From: Gammaproteobacteria bacterium
Lineage (GTDB): Bacteria > Pseudomonadota > Gammaproteobacteria > Nevskiales > Nevskiaceae
Reading direction: 5' to 3'
Assembly (NCBI GenBank): GCA_022599775.1
Contig: JAHZLQ010000024.1
Span: 1-37,085, forward strand
DNA: 37,085 nt
Positions 1 through 11,579 of the stretch are shown in pieces (the stretch's first letter is position 1; each line of letters opens with the position of its first letter). Made by a program: the position numbers and the translations under genes. Under the pieces are notes generated by a model. The model did no database searches. It saw only the letters and a program-made list of their open reading frames with translations, and was not told the DNA's origin.

Positions 1-34
1 CATTTTGCGGCACGTCGTGACACTAGCGACCAAC

Positions 35-57
35 AAAAAATCGCGCAAAAAGCGCGA
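35..57 (-). terminator. Rho-independent terminator of tRNA-Ala
   Basis: Read on the minus strand, a 6-bp perfect stem (TCGCGC/GCGCGA, loop of five T) is followed directly by six T. It lies about 37 bases past the 3' end of the tRNA gene, where a terminator is expected. Confidence 0.75.
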
Positions 58-93
58 CTTAGGGACTTCTTTGCATCTTGTGGCACTTTGAAA

Positions 94-169
<76 letters not shown>

Positions 170-278
170 ACACGAGGGCGCGTAGTGTAGCGACGTCCGT
201 TGTCAAACTCCAGCTGTAGCGTCATACGCACGCAAGCAGTTCCTGGCATACGATCAGGCTTTGAAACCGGATCTTCCG

Positions 279-2462
279 ATGCGCACATCTTTCTGCTGCC
301 TGAACGTTGTGCTGTTGGCGATCTGCGGCACCGCATCTGCCGCGAGGCCGGCACATCCGCTGGCCAGCAGCCGCGCCGGCGAGCTGATCCTTCAGTTCCG
401 CGACCCAGCGCAGTCCACCGCGCCCTTGAAACGGCTCGGACTCAGCGCCACGCGCAGCCTGATGAACGGTCGGGCAGCCGTCGTCACCGTGCCGGCATTC
501 ATGACCGCCGACCAGGCGATCCGCACGCTGCGCGGCGACCCGGCGATCCTCTCCGCAGAGCCCAATGCGCTGCGCTACATCCGCATCAATCCGAACGATC
601 CCCTGTTCGACCGTCAATGGGGGTTCCTTAACACCGGGCAAGCCAATTTCGTTTCCGGCGGACCACCCGGAACGGTCGATGGCGACCTCAACATGCTGCA
701 GGCTTGGGACCCGGACGGCGACGGCAGTTTCCGCCGTACCGGCGACCCTTCGGTGATCGTGGCAATCATCGACGACGCCTTCGACCTCGATCACCCGGAC
801 CTCGCGGCCAACTTCATCGCCGGCCGCGATGCGGCCAACAACGACAGCAATCCGCGCCCCGACAGCGGCGCCGATGACCAGTTTCATGGCACCTACGTCA
901 GCGGCAGCCTGGGTGCGATCGGCAACAACGGCATCGGCGTTGCCGGCGCAGTCTGGTCCGCAAGCCTGATGCCTCTTAAAGTCGGCAAGCAAGTCACCGA
1001 AGACGATGAAACGACAACACAGCTCGACAGCGCAGCGATTCTGACCGCCATGCAATACGCGCTGGACCATGGCGCACAGATCGTCAACGCGAGTTACGGC
1101 GGACCAACGGCTACCAGCGCGGAGCGCAACCTGCTGAAGAAGCTCGGCGACGCCGGTGTGTTGTTTGTCACGTCCGCCGGCAATACCGACGCCAACATTG
1201 ATCGATCCGTGATCAATTTTCCGGCGAACTACGACGAGCCCAATGTCCTGACCGTGGCGGCGACCAACCGCCAGGACGGGATCGCCAGCTTCAGCGAGTA
1301 CGGCCCCACCACCGTCGACGTGGCCGCACCAGGCCTGCAAATCGTGACCACGCAGCTCGGCGGCGACTACGCCGACGGCGCCAATTGCGGCCGCGCGGGC
1401 GGGAACTGCGGCGTTTCCGGCACTTCGTTTTCCTCGCCGTATGCGGCCGGCATCGCGGCGCTGATCAAGTCCGAATATCCGGCCGCGAGCTACCCGGAAA
1501 TCAAGGCGCGTCTGATCGCCAGTGGCGAAGCCGGTGACGGCGCCGGTCTGCGTACCGCAGGCGGCCGCATCGATGCAGCCGCGGCGCTGGACGCCAATGC
1601 GCAGCCTGTGCTGGTGATCCGTTCCGTGGTGGTCGACAGCGCCGGCAACGGCGCGCTCGACCCTGGTGAGACCGCGCGCATCGACATCACCCTGGAAAAT
1701 CTCTGGCAACCGGCCGCCGCCGTCACCGCGCGCTTCGACACCGACGAACTGACGGTGCTCAGCGGCACGCAGACCGTCGGCGCCCTGGCACAGAACGAAA
1801 CCGCCACGGTCAGTTTCGATGTAACGGTTCCGGCCGGCGCAACCGGCCATCGCTATGTCAGCGGACAGTTCACGCTGCAGGCCAATGCCGGCCTGTACTC
1901 GGTGCAGCGCGGTTTCGTCGACGAAATCGGTGCACTGCCGCTGATCGAGACAGTTCAGGCCACCTTCGCCGGACGCGACGCTGACCTCTATGACGATTTC
2001 CATGCCTGGCATGTCGACCTCGCCGACGTCCCCACTGACGGCGGCTCGCTGGTGATCCGCACCGCCACCGATCAGGACATCGATCTGCTGGTGAAGTACG
2101 AGGCTCCGCCGCAGTACCTGATTTCCCTGGGTATCAATCCCGAGGAGGACCCTGGCTTTTTCTGCACCAGCAGCAGCACGGCGAACTGCGACGACCCGGA
2201 CACCTACATCAGCGGCGAAGCCGATGGCAACGAAGAAGTGGTGATCGACAACCCGCAGGTCGGCACCTACCACATCGTGGTGGTCAACTTCGCGCAGACC
2301 GATGTGCCGCTGGACTATCGAATCTCGACCGATCTGATCGCGACATCGGGCGTGGATGAAGCCATCGAATCCGACAGCGGCGACGGCGGCAGCCTCGGTT
2401 TCGCAAGCCTGCTGCCGCTGCTGGCTGCTGCGGCGTGGCGCCGACGCCGACGCCGCCGATGA
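279..2462 (+). CDS. Secreted subtilisin-like serine protease (S8 family) with GlyGly-CTERM-like tail
   Basis: A 727-aa exported S8 peptidase. The ATG at 279 is preferred because it puts a signal peptide (MRTSFCCLNVVLLAICGTASA) at the N terminus; a TTG at 261 would add six residues; no good ribosome site is visible for either. Residues about 30-105 look like an inhibitor-type propeptide. The catalytic triad is Asp165 (VAIID), His203 (HGTYVSG) and Ser383 (SGTSFSSP), with oxyanion Asn302 (SAGN). A beta-rich region follows (about 440-550, CARDB-like, ALDPGE), then a pre-peptidase-C-like domain (about 580-690). The end has Gly-Gly-Ser, a hydrophobic stretch and a run of Arg, as in GlyGly-CTERM proteins handled by rhombosortase and exported by type II secretion. 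The stop overlaps the next start (ATGA). Confidence 0.92.
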   Translation: MRTSFCCLNVVLLAICGTASAARPAHPLASSRAGELILQFRDPAQSTAPLKRLGLSATRSLMNGRAAVVTVPAFMTADQAIRTLRGDPAILSAEPNALRYIRINPNDPLFDRQWGFLNTGQANFVSGGPPGTVDGDLNMLQAWDPDGDGSFRRTGDPSVIVAIIDDAFDLDHPDLAANFIAGRDAANNDSNPRPDSGADDQFHGTYVSGSLGAIGNNGIGVAGAVWSASLMPLKVGKQVTEDDETTTQLDSAAILTAMQYALDHGAQIVNASYGGPTATSAERNLLKKLGDAGVLFVTSAGNTDANIDRSVINFPANYDEPNVLTVAATNRQDGIASFSEYGPTTVDVAAPGLQIVTTQLGGDYADGANCGRAGGNCGVSGTSFSSPYAAGIAALIKSEYPAASYPEIKARLIASGEAGDGAGLRTAGGRIDAAAALDANAQPVLVIRSVVVDSAGNGALDPGETARIDITLENLWQPAAAVTARFDTDELTVLSGTQTVGALAQNETATVSFDVTVPAGATGHRYVSGQFTLQANAGLYSVQRGFVDEIGALPLIETVQATFAGRDADLYDDFHAWHVDLADVPTDGGSLVIRTATDQDIDLLVKYEAPPQYLISLGINPEEDPGFFCTSSSTANCDDPDTYISGEADGNEEVVIDNPQVGTYHIVVVNFAQTDVPLDYRISTDLIATSGVDEAIESDSGDGGSLGFASLLPLLAAAAWRRRRRRR

Positions 2463-3100
2463 CCGCGGCGCCACAAGCGCCCAACTGCATCATCGTACTC
2501 AGCAAGGCACCGCAGCCGGGCCGCTGCAAGACGCGGCTCGCGCGCCACATCGGCGACCTGCGAGCCACCTCCGTTCATCGTCAATTGGTATTGCACAGCC
2601 TGCGCTGCGCCAATGCGGTATCTCAAACCCAGGTCGTGCTCGCTTGCACGCCTTCGCCCACACACGCGTTCTTTTTGCGCTGCCGCCGACAGTTTCCAAT
2701 CAGGCTCAGCCGACAGGCCCAGGGCGATCTGGGGCGCCGCATGTGCGCGGCGCTGAACCAGGCGCTGGTTCAGGGGTACCGGCGCGCCGTCGTGATCGGC
2801 ACCGATTGCGCGGACCTGCGCCTCGGCGATCTGACCGCCGCGTTCGAAGCCCTGGAGCACACCGACACCGTGATGCAGCCGGCCGAGGACGGCGGCTATG
2901 TGCTGCTGGGCACGCGCCGGACTCTGCCCGGCCTGCACGGCATCGCCTGGAGTTCCGGGCGCGAGGGCCGCCAGACCGCGCAGCGCCTGCGCCAGGGCGG
3001 ACTGAGCCTCGTGCAGACCCGAATCAGTTGGGACGTGGATACGCGCGCGGACTGGATGCGCGCTCGTCAGCAAGACTTGCTCAGTGGCTATTTCGGCTGA
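2459..3100 (+). CDS. DUF2064/TIGR04282 glycosyltransferase-like protein
   Basis: A 213-aa protein of the family with a nucleotide-diphospho-sugar transferase fold related to CofC/MobA. Visible motifs: [13 protein letters not shown] near residues 14-26 (nucleotide-binding loop), [10 protein letters not shown] in the middle (acidic metal-site region) and [12 protein letters not shown]. The ATG at 2459 is chosen because it overlaps the protease stop as ATGA, suggesting translational coupling; an in-frame ATG at 2435 would lie inside the protease gene. The real substrate is unknown; some relatives sit in arsenosugar or glycan clusters, but nothing here points to those. Its 3' end overlaps the convergent slipin gene by 13 bases. 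Confidence 0.8.
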   Translation: MTAAPQAPNCIIVLSKAPQPGRCKTRLARHIGDLRATSVHRQLVLHSLRCANAVSQTQVVLACTPSPTHAFFLRCRRQFPIRLSRQAQGDLGRRMCAALNQALVQGYRRAVVIGTDCADLRLGDLTAAFEALEHTDTVMQPAEDGGYVLLGTRRTLPGLHGIAWSSGREGRQTAQRLRQGGLSLVQTRISWDVDTRADWMRARQQDLLSGYFG

Positions 3101-3867
3101 TCGTCGCCCTTGTCGACCACGCGCTTGACGGTATCGAGGAACGGCGTGATCAGGTCCATCGGCAAGGGGAACACGATGGTGCTGTTCTTCTCGCCAGCGA
3201 TGTCGATCAGGGTCTGCATGTAGCGCAGTTGCAGCGCCTGGGGTTCCTGCGACAGCAACGCGGCGGCTTCGCGCAGCTTCTCGGCCGCCTGCATTTCACC
3301 CTCGGCATGAATCACCTTGGCACGGCGTGAGCGCTCGGCTTCGGCCTGGCGCGCGATCGCGCGAATCATCGATTCGTCGATATCCACATGCTTGATCTCG
3401 ACGTTGGTGACCTTGACGCCCCAGGCATCCGTCGCCTGGTCGAGAATCGCCTGAATGTCCTGGTTGAGCTTGTCGCGCTCGGTCAGCATGTCGTCGAGAT
3501 CGTGCTGACCCAGCACCGAACGCAGGGTGGTCTGAGCGACCTGGCTGGTGGCGTCGTAGAATTGCTCGACCTGCAGTACGGCGTTGGCGGAGTCGACCAC
3601 GCGGAAATAGACCACCGCGTTGACCTTGACCGAAACGTTGTCGCGCGAAATCACGTCCTGGCTGGGCACGTCCATGACGATGGTACGCAAATCCACCTTC
3701 ACCATCTTCTGCACCAGCGGAATGATGATGATCAGGCCCGGTCCCTTGGTGCCGGTATAGCGGCCCAGCGTGAGCACCACGCCGCGTTCGTATTCGTTGA
3801 GGATCTTGAACGCGGAGAACAGGATCGCGACGATCAGGATGACTAAGGTAATGGCGCCTGGAAACAT
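3088..3867 (-). CDS. Slipin (stomatin/prohibitin-like SPFH protein)
   Basis: A 259-aa Band 7/SPFH protein. One N-terminal membrane segment (about residues 4-22) is followed by the SPFH domain ([15 protein letters not shown], then [13 protein letters not shown] near 67-80) and a helical Ala/Glu-rich region ([20 protein letters not shown]) typical of oligomerising slipins. The start has GAGGAG six bases upstream. It lies 25 bases downstream of the NfeD protease gene on the same strand. NfeD-slipin pairs are widespread; in Pyrococcus the NfeD-type protease cleaves its partner stomatin. The likely role is membrane microdomain organisation or quality control, by family knowledge. Confidence 0.93.
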   Translation of the reverse strand: MFPGAITLVILIVAILFSAFKILNEYERGVVLTLGRYTGTKGPGLIIIIPLVQKMVKVDLRTIVMDVPSQDVISRDNVSVKVNAVVYFRVVDSANAVLQVEQFYDATSQVAQTTLRSVLGQHDLDDMLTERDKLNQDIQAILDQATDAWGVKVTNVEIKHVDIDESMIRAIARQAEAERSRRAKVIHAEGEMQAAEKLREAAALLSQEPQALQLRYMQTLIDIAGEKNSTIVFPLPMDLITPFLDTVKRVVDKGDDQPK

Positions 3868-3892
3868 GCTTGCTCCTCGTTGATCGACGGTG

Positions 3893-5299
3893 TCAGCCGG
3901 GGCTGGACGTTTCGAGCGGTTCGACCGTCAGCGTCAGGCCATGCACGGACACAATACGCGCCTGCGCGCCGCAGACGAGCCCGCGATCCGAATTCAGTTG
4001 CCAGCGCTCGCCGTTGACCCGGCCCCAGCCGCGCCCATTGTCGAACTGCAACACTTCGACGGTATGGCCGATCAACAGCGGGTCACCGGTCTGCACTGGG
4101 GATCGTCGCGCGCGCCACAGCAGGTACAGGGTCAGGGCCAGAACGCCAGCGGCGGCCAGCGCCAGGGCGATGATCACGCCGAGATTGACCTGGTAGCCGG
4201 GCACGTCCGTATCCATGAGAAACACCGATCCAATCACGAAGGCGGCGATACCGCCGAAACCGAGCACGCCGAAACTCGGCGCCAGCGCCTCGGCCACCAT
4301 CAGCACCACGCCGAGCAGCAAGAGCCCGAGGCCGGCATAGCTCACCGGCAGGATCTGAAAGGCGAACAAGGCCAGCAATAGGCTGATCGCGCCGAGTACA
4401 CCGGGCACGATGGCGCCCGGATGGTAGCCCTCCAGCAGCAGCCCGTAGATGCCGATCATCATCAGGATGTAGGCCACCGTGGGATTGGTCAGCACACCCA
4501 GAAATTCGAAACGCCAGTCCGGCGCATACGTGCGCACGATCAGCTCGCGACTGTGAATCTGAACCGGCCCGCTCGCGGTTTCGATCTCGCGGCCGTCGAT
4601 CTTCGCCAGCAGATCGTCGATATTGTCGGCAACCAGGTCGACCACACCGCGCTCCAGCGCCGCGCCGGACGACAGGCTCACGCCTTCGCGTACCGCTTCT
4701 TCCGCCCAATCTGCATTGCGCCCGCGCTGCTCGGCCAGGCCACGGATATAGGCCACGGCGTCGTTGACAACTTTCTTTTCCATCGCCGACTTCGGTTTGG
4801 CCGGCGCCGCATCCGCATCGGCAGGGTCGTCGGTTTGCGGCGATTCCTCACCCGGTTTCGCGGGCGCGCCGGCCGGCTGCTCGCCCTCGTCTCCAAAACC
4901 GCCGCCCATCGCCGGCACCGGCGTGGCCGCGCCGAGGTTGGTCGCCGGCGCCATCGCGGCGACGTGGCTGGCGTAGAGAATGTAGGTGCCGGCGCTGGCG
5001 GCACGTGCACCGCCGGGGGCGACATAGCTGACCACCGGCAGCGGCGAGGCCAGAATGTTCTTGATGATGTCGCGCATCGCACCGTCGAGCCCGCCCGGTG
5101 TGTCGATGCGCAAAAGGATCAGGCTGGCACCGTCTTCGATGGCCTGTGCACTGGCTTTGTCGAAATAGCCGCTGGTGGCCGGGCCGATCGGGCCGTCGAT
5201 CTCGATCAGCGCGGCATGTGCGGGCGGCTGCGCCTGGGCATGGACACCCGGCGCCAGTACACAGGCGATCAACGCGATGGCTCGAACGAGTCCGGTCAT
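3893..5299 (-). CDS. nfeD: NfeD-family membrane serine protease (ClpP-like domain)
   Basis: A 468-aa long-form NfeD protein. Signal peptide at 1-22 ([20 protein letters not shown]). The ClpP-like domain carries DTPGG near residue 66, the nucleophile Ser102 ([13 protein letters not shown]) and a candidate general base Lys175/176 (AMEKKVVND), matching the Ser-Lys dyad known from Pyrococcus NfeD. Several membrane segments follow (about 260-400), then a C-terminal OB-fold NfeD domain. Between Ser and Lys is an Ala/Pro/Asp-rich low-complexity insert (about 132-170). Middle gene of a yjbQ-nfeD-slipin run, with gaps of 21 and 25 bases. Confidence 0.92.
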   Translation of the reverse strand: MTGLVRAIALIACVLAPGVHAQAQPPAHAALIEIDGPIGPATSGYFDKASAQAIEDGASLILLRIDTPGGLDGAMRDIIKNILASPLPVVSYVAPGGARAASAGTYILYASHVAAMAPATNLGAATPVPAMGGGFGDEGEQPAGAPAKPGEESPQTDDPADADAAPAKPKSAMEKKVVNDAVAYIRGLAEQRGRNADWAEEAVREGVSLSSGAALERGVVDLVADNIDDLLAKIDGREIETASGPVQIHSRELIVRTYAPDWRFEFLGVLTNPTVAYILMMIGIYGLLLEGYHPGAIVPGVLGAISLLLALFAFQILPVSYAGLGLLLLGVVLMVAEALAPSFGVLGFGGIAAFVIGSVFLMDTDVPGYQVNLGVIIALALAAAGVLALTLYLLWRARRSPVQTGDPLLIGHTVEVLQFDNGRGWGRVNGERWQLNSDRGLVCGAQARIVSVHGLTLTVEPLETSSPG

Positions 5300-5320
5300 G
5301 GTCCGAGTATAGCGCTGGCG

Positions 5321-5734
5321 CTATTCGCCGCTGAGCGTCACCACCACGCGGCGATGATGCGCCGTGCTGCGCGCCTCCCAGAGATAGAGCCCCTGCCAGG
5401 TTCCGAGCAGCAGGCGGCCATCGGCGAACGGAATCGTACGCTCGCAGCCCACCAGTGCATTGCGCACATGCGCGGGCATGTCGTCGTCGCCTTCCGCGTC
5501 GTGCACGAACAGCGGATCGCCGTCCGGGACGGCCCGCAGCATCCAGCGCTCGAGATCGCGCCGTACATCGGGGTCCGCATTCTCGGTAATCAGCAGCGTG
5601 GCGCTGGTATGCCGAAGAAAAACATGGCACAGCCCGTGCCTCATTCCACTGTCGCCGATCAGTGTGTTCACGGCACCGCCGACGTCGCGCCAGCCGCGCG
5701 CGGAAGTTTCGAAATTCAGGCTTCGTTGGTACAT
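5321..5734 (-). CDS. yjbQ: YjbQ/UPF0047 family protein
   Basis: A 137-aa protein of the YjbQ family, whose E. coli member shows weak thiamine-phosphate synthase activity; the true role is unclear. Conserved motifs: LRHTSATLLITENADPDVRRD, an acidic HDAEGDDDMPAHV segment and LGTWQGLYLWE, which form the metal/phosphate-site region in known structures. The ATG at 5734 fits the normal family start (MYQRSLNFET) and has AAGGA about ten bases upstream; an upstream in-frame start would add 16 atypical residues. First gene of the minus-strand operon, divergent from the next gene. Confidence 0.9.
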   Translation of the reverse strand: MYQRSLNFETSARGWRDVGGAVNTLIGDSGMRHGLCHVFLRHTSATLLITENADPDVRRDLERWMLRAVPDGDPLFVHDAEGDDDMPAHVRNALVGCERTIPFADGRLLLGTWQGLYLWEARSTAHHRRVVVTLSGE

Positions 5735-5875
5735 GAAAATGTCATCCTTCACGCATTCATCATCGACATCGATGAAAACCATCGCGCGCCCTCTTCCACA
5801 GCGACGAAAAGCCTGCTAAATAGGCGCGCAAAAGCAGTCTTCCTTGTCACGAGTTACTGCAGCGAGGTCACGTAC

Positions 5876-6130
5876 ATGGCGGGTAAGAAGCAGTCGCCAT
5901 CCACCCAATCAAACTACACCGAGTTCGAAGACGACGACACCGCCGCCGAAGGCTGGGAGGACGATGCCGCGGAAGTCGAACCCGAGGACGAAACACCCGC
6001 CGCCAGCGGCGCCTCGCGGGACTGGCGCGACGTTGAGCGCTACCGCGAGGAACGCGCACTGCGCAAGCTGATCGAAGATGAGTTCGACGACTTCGGCGAT
6101 CTTGACGACAAGCCGCGCAAGCGCCGCTGA
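5876..6130 (+). CDS. PA3496-type small acidic protein
   Basis: An 84-aa, strongly acidic, probably soluble protein with no signal peptide. The C-terminal half (RDWRDVERYREERALRK, then an Asp/Glu-rich stretch and a basic RKRR end) resembles the small PA3496 family of gammaproteobacteria, annotated elsewhere as putative envelope-integrity proteins without a firm function. GAGG lies eight bases before the ATG. It is followed by the clpB promoter region. Confidence 0.7.
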   Translation: MAGKKQSPSTQSNYTEFEDDDTAAEGWEDDAAEVEPEDETPAASGASRDWRDVERYREERALRKLIEDEFDDFGDLDDKPRKRR

Positions 6131-6186
6131 GGCCCTGAGCTGCGCGGCAACTCCAACTGGGCGCCCCTGAATCTCTGATATCGGTT

Positions 6187-6223
6187 CGCCGCGCTTGAAT
6201 GCGAGCGCGGCGCCCACACATAT
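6187..6223 (+). promoter_or_regulatory. Sigma-32-like heat-shock promoter of clpB with overlapping inverted repeat
   Basis: CTTGAA at 6194-6199, a 13-base spacer and CCCACACAT at 6213-6221 resemble the RpoH promoter (CTTGAAA, then CCCCATNT), 37 bases before the clpB start. A perfect 9-bp inverted repeat (CGCCGCGCT at 6187-6195 and AGCGCGGCG at 6204-6212, loop of 8) spans the -35 element and spacer. No T-run follows, so it is not an obvious terminator. It is not the CIRCE sequence. Confidence 0.6.
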
Positions 6224-6259
6224 CTGACACCAGAGTCAACTTTCAGGAGTGTGCGCGCC

Positions 6260-8839
<2,580 letters not shown>

Positions 8840-8845
8840 GACGGC

Positions 8846-9163
8846 TTACTCCGGAGTATCGGAACGGTCGCGCGACATCCGTTGCGCGGCCGTTTTCGCT
8901 TCGTCGAGGTTCTCGAACTGATCCGAAATCAGCGCGCCGATCTGGGCGTTGATCGTGCGGATGGCGTTATAGACCATGCCGATGGTGCGGCGCTGACGGT
9001 CGCGTAGCTCGAAACGGTCATGCTCCATCAGGCCGGATTTCTCCAGCGCGTCGAACGGCAGCTCGGCGATGTACTGGTGGACTTGCTCAACCGAAGTCGC
9101 ACCGCGATCCACCGCATCCTGGATCGTGTCCTTGAGCCATTCCAGGCGTTCGAGTCTTTTCAT
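8846..9163 (-). CDS. Conserved hypothetical protein
   Basis: A 105-aa soluble, mostly helical, charged protein (MKRLERLEWLKDTIQDAVDR...). It looks like a short conserved hypothetical found in pseudomonads and relatives (pattern KxxIQDAxDxGATSVExVHQ, then PFDALE, then IRTINxxIG), but no function is known to me. It converges on clpB with a six-base gap. No membrane segment or signal peptide is visible. Confidence 0.75.
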   Translation of the reverse strand: MKRLERLEWLKDTIQDAVDRGATSVEQVHQYIAELPFDALEKSGLMEHDRFELRDRQRRTIGMVYNAIRTINAQIGALISDQFENLDEAKTAAQRMSRDRSDTPE

Positions 9164-9221
9164 CGGATTTCCCAGGGGGCTGTTGACGGCCCGGAAGAAG
9201 GTATAGCTAAGAGCGTATTGG

Positions 9222-9337
9222 CTCCCTTCTCCCTCCGGGAGAAGGGTTGGGGATGAGGGCGCGCGGCGCCCATCTGTACGCTGAGACTACATGCCGCGTT
9301 CGCCCTCACCCCGGCCTTCTCCCAAAGGGAGAGGGAG
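9222..9337. repeat. REP/REPIN-type inverted repeat pair
   Basis: Two imperfect copies of a short extragenic palindromic element in opposite orientation. Copy one (9222-9262) reads CTCCCTTCTCCC-TCC-GGGAGAAGGG and then GGGGATGAGGGCG. Copy two, on the minus strand (9301-9337), reads CTCCCTCTCCC-TTT-GGGAGAAGG and then GGGGTGAGGGCG. Each has its own hairpin, and the pair can form one long hairpin. It sits between the convergent-side ends of two genes, a usual place for such elements. Confidence 0.75.
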
Positions 9338-9360
9338 AACTGCCAAAGACACGCTCAAAC

Positions 9361-10449
9361 TCAGGCCGCAACCGCCTTCGGCGTACGCCCGGACTCCGGC
9401 AGGGCGCGTTTGAAGATCGTGCGCAACACGCTGCCGTACTGCCGTGCGAAGGAGCCGCTGTTGTACGGCAGGCCGTACTTCTCGCAGACCGCCCGCACCC
9501 TCGGAGAAATCTCGGCATAGCGCGGTGCCGGCATGTCCGGAAACAGGTGGTGCTCGATCTGGTGGCTCAGATGGCCGCTCATGATGTGCATCAGGCGCCC
9601 ACCCTCGATGTTGGCCGAACCCTGCATCTGGCGCAGGTACCACTCGCCGCGCGTTTCGTTCTCGGCCTCGGCTTCGGTGTACATCCGTGTACCGTCCGGG
9701 AAGTGCCCGCAGAAGATGATGGCGTAGGACCAGACATTGCGAATGCCATTGGCGGCGAGATTGCCCAGCAGCACGCGCGGCGCGTTCCACACGGCCAGCG
9801 CCGGGAACAGCACATAGTCCTTGACCAGCTGCTTGCGCATCTTCTTCAGGAACGGGCCGCTGTTCGCACGTATGGAGCGGCGACCTTTCCGCGTCCGGAG
9901 ATTGGTGCCCATCTGCAGCTCATGAATGCCCACACCCCACTGGAACAGCAGCGCCAGGGCCAGGTTGTTGACTGGGTTGAGCAGATATTTCGGGTGCCAG
10001 CGCTGCGCATCGGTGACGCGCAGGATGCCGTAACCCACGTCCACGTCCTTGCCGACGATATTGGTGTAGTTGTGGTGCATCACATTGTGCGAATGGCGCC
10101 AGTCCTCGCCGGCACAGACGTTGTCCCAATCATAGGTCTGCGAATCGAAGGCCGGATCGTTCATCCAGTCGTACTGACCGTGCATGACGTTATGCCCGAT
10201 CTCCATGTTCTCGAGGATCTTGGCGGTGGACAGCGCGGCCACGCCCAGGGTCCAGGAGATCGGGGTGAAGCCGAACATCAGCAGGCCGCGGCCGGTGATC
10301 GCGCTGAGGCGCGCGATGCGCACCATGCAGCGGATGTGATTGGCATCGCGCTCACCGACATCGGCCATGACCGCATCGCGAATCGCGTCGAGTTCGGCCT
10401 GCAGTTCGGCGGTCTGCTTCTTGGTGAGGACAGGATATTTCGTGGTCAT
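9361..10449 (-). CDS. desB: Membrane fatty acid (acyl-CoA) desaturase, DesB type
   Basis: A 362-aa di-iron membrane desaturase introducing a cis double bond into acyl chains. The three His boxes are intact: HNVMH (86-90), HSHNVMHH (119-126) and HQIEHH (296-301, followed by LFPDMP). Hydrophobic pairs lie at about 45-75 and 150-175. The start at 10449 (MTTKYPVLTKKQ) has GGAG eight bases upstream; longer in-frame starts run into the upstream gene. It follows the ferredoxin reductase by 20 bases, and a DesT/FabR regulator is divergent. The same three-gene arrangement (desaturase, oxidoreductase, TetR repressor) is known from Pseudomonas aeruginosa PA4888-PA4890, where DesB acts on acyl-CoA. Confidence 0.9.
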   Translation of the reverse strand: MTTKYPVLTKKQTAELQAELDAIRDAVMADVGERDANHIRCMVRIARLSAITGRGLLMFGFTPISWTLGVAALSTAKILENMEIGHNVMHGQYDWMNDPAFDSQTYDWDNVCAGEDWRHSHNVMHHNYTNIVGKDVDVGYGILRVTDAQRWHPKYLLNPVNNLALALLFQWGVGIHELQMGTNLRTRKGRRSIRANSGPFLKKMRKQLVKDYVLFPALAVWNAPRVLLGNLAANGIRNVWSYAIIFCGHFPDGTRMYTEAEAENETRGEWYLRQMQGSANIEGGRLMHIMSGHLSHQIEHHLFPDMPAPRYAEISPRVRAVCEKYGLPYNSGSFARQYGSVLRTIFKRALPESGRTPKAVAA

Positions 10450-10469
10450 CGGGTTTCTCCGGCGCGGCC

Positions 10470-11561
10470 TCAGAGGTCCAGTTCCAGATCGGAGCGGGCC
10501 GCGCTGATGCAAAGTTGGATCAATTCGTCCGGCGCGTCGGAACGTGCGCCGGTCAACAGGTTTTCGACCGTGCCGCTCTTCTTGCGGCACTGGCAGCTAC
10601 GGCAGATACCGATGCGGCAGCCGTGCTTGGGCGACAGGCCGCCCGCCTCTGCGGCTTCGAGCAGACTCTGCCGAGGCCCGGCTTCGAACAGCCGCTCGGA
10701 CGGGCCGCAGCGAACTTCCAGCGCCTCTCCAGGCGCCGTCGCACGCCGCGGCGGCAAGCCGAAACGCTCGTACTGCAATTGCGCGCTCAGACCCCGTTCG
10801 GCGTAGCCCTCGATCAGACACTGCATGAAACCGCCCGGCCCGCACATCAGGGTGTGGCGCTGCGCGTAGTCGGGCACCTGTGCCGCAATCGACTCGAACG
10901 TGGCATGGCCGTGCGTCGCGCTGAAGTGGCTCAGGCACTTCAGCGCCGGCCAACGCGCTGCCAGTGCGCTCAGGCGCGCCGCGAAGATCGCATCGCCGGC
11001 CGTCCGCGAGCCGTGCACGAAGACGATATCTCCGGAATAGCCTTCGGCCTGCAGCTGTTCCAGCATCGCCATCAGCGGCGTCACGCCGCTGCCGATGCCG
11101 AGCATCAGCAGGCGTTCGGGCCGTTGCGCCGGCAGCACGAAGCCGCCCCGGGCGCTGGACAGCGTCAGCACGCTGCCGACACGAAGCTGGGCATGCATGC
11201 GGGCGGTGACGCCGTCGCCGGGCTGACGACGCACCGTGAAGCTGCACTGCCTGGAATCGGCGCTGGACAGGCTGAAGGCGCGGCGCTGACGGACCCCGTT
11301 GATCTCCATCTCGATCAGGCAATGCTGGCCGGCGACATGCCCGGCCCAGCGTGCATTCGGCTTGAGGACAAAGGTCTTGGTATCCGGCGTTTCGCTGCGC
11401 ACCTCGATCACCCGTGCGCGAATCCGCCCCAGCGCCCACATCGGATTGACGCGTTCGAGCAATTCGTCGACCGCCTGCAGGTCGTTCAGCGGGTGCAGCC
11501 AGGGGCTGCGCAGGGTTCTCTTGATTTCGGCCGGAAGCAGCTCCGGAAGCAGCGGACGCAT
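10470..11561 (-). CDS. Ferredoxin-reductase-type electron donor for the desaturase
   Basis: A 363-aa flavin/[2Fe-2S] oxidoreductase delivering electrons from NAD(P)H to the desaturase. Order: FAD-binding barrel (VIEVRSETPDTKTFVLKP, then the flavin-binding RRAFSLSS), NAD-binding domain (LLMLGIGSGVTPLMAML, then the MCGPGGFM motif) and a C-terminal plant-type ferredoxin with Cys315, Cys320, Cys323 and Cys351 (CX4CX2C then C). The ATG at 11561 is preferred because GGAG lies six bases upstream; ATG at 11576 or TTG at 11600 would reach into the operator. Homologue of the P. aeruginosa PA4889 partner of DesB. Confidence 0.9.
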   Translation of the reverse strand: MRPLLPELLPAEIKRTLRSPWLHPLNDLQAVDELLERVNPMWALGRIRARVIEVRSETPDTKTFVLKPNARWAGHVAGQHCLIEMEINGVRQRRAFSLSSADSRQCSFTVRRQPGDGVTARMHAQLRVGSVLTLSSARGGFVLPAQRPERLLMLGIGSGVTPLMAMLEQLQAEGYSGDIVFVHGSRTAGDAIFAARLSALAARWPALKCLSHFSATHGHATFESIAAQVPDYAQRHTLMCGPGGFMQCLIEGYAERGLSAQLQYERFGLPPRRATAPGEALEVRCGPSERLFEAGPRQSLLEAAEAGGLSPKHGCRIGICRSCQCRKKSGTVENLLTGARSDAPDELIQLCISAARSDLELDL

Positions 11562-11579
11562 AGGTGGCTCCGTCATTTC

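Noticed and set aside
184-206. TTGACA and TACACT upstream of the tRNA gene as a promoter
   Set aside because: The spacer is only 11 bases, too short for a sigma-70 promoter; one of the two hexamers may still be real.
222-2474. Very long open frame antisense to the S8 protease (750 codons)
   Set aside because: The plus strand holds an intact protease with all catalytic motifs; the antisense frame is His/Arg/Gly-rich without domains, an effect of high-GC codon use.
4421-5875. Long plus-strand frame running into the PA3496-like gene
   Set aside because: The part before 5876 is antisense to nfeD and yjbQ; only the last 84 codons look like a real protein with its own ribosome site.
6187-6212. 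Inverted repeat before clpB as terminator of the upstream small gene
   Set aside because: No T-run follows on either side, and it overlaps a good sigma-32-like promoter.
9247-10806. 519-codon plus-strand frame opposite the desaturase
   Set aside because: The desaturase on minus has all three His boxes; the plus frame also crosses the REP pair, which is not coding.
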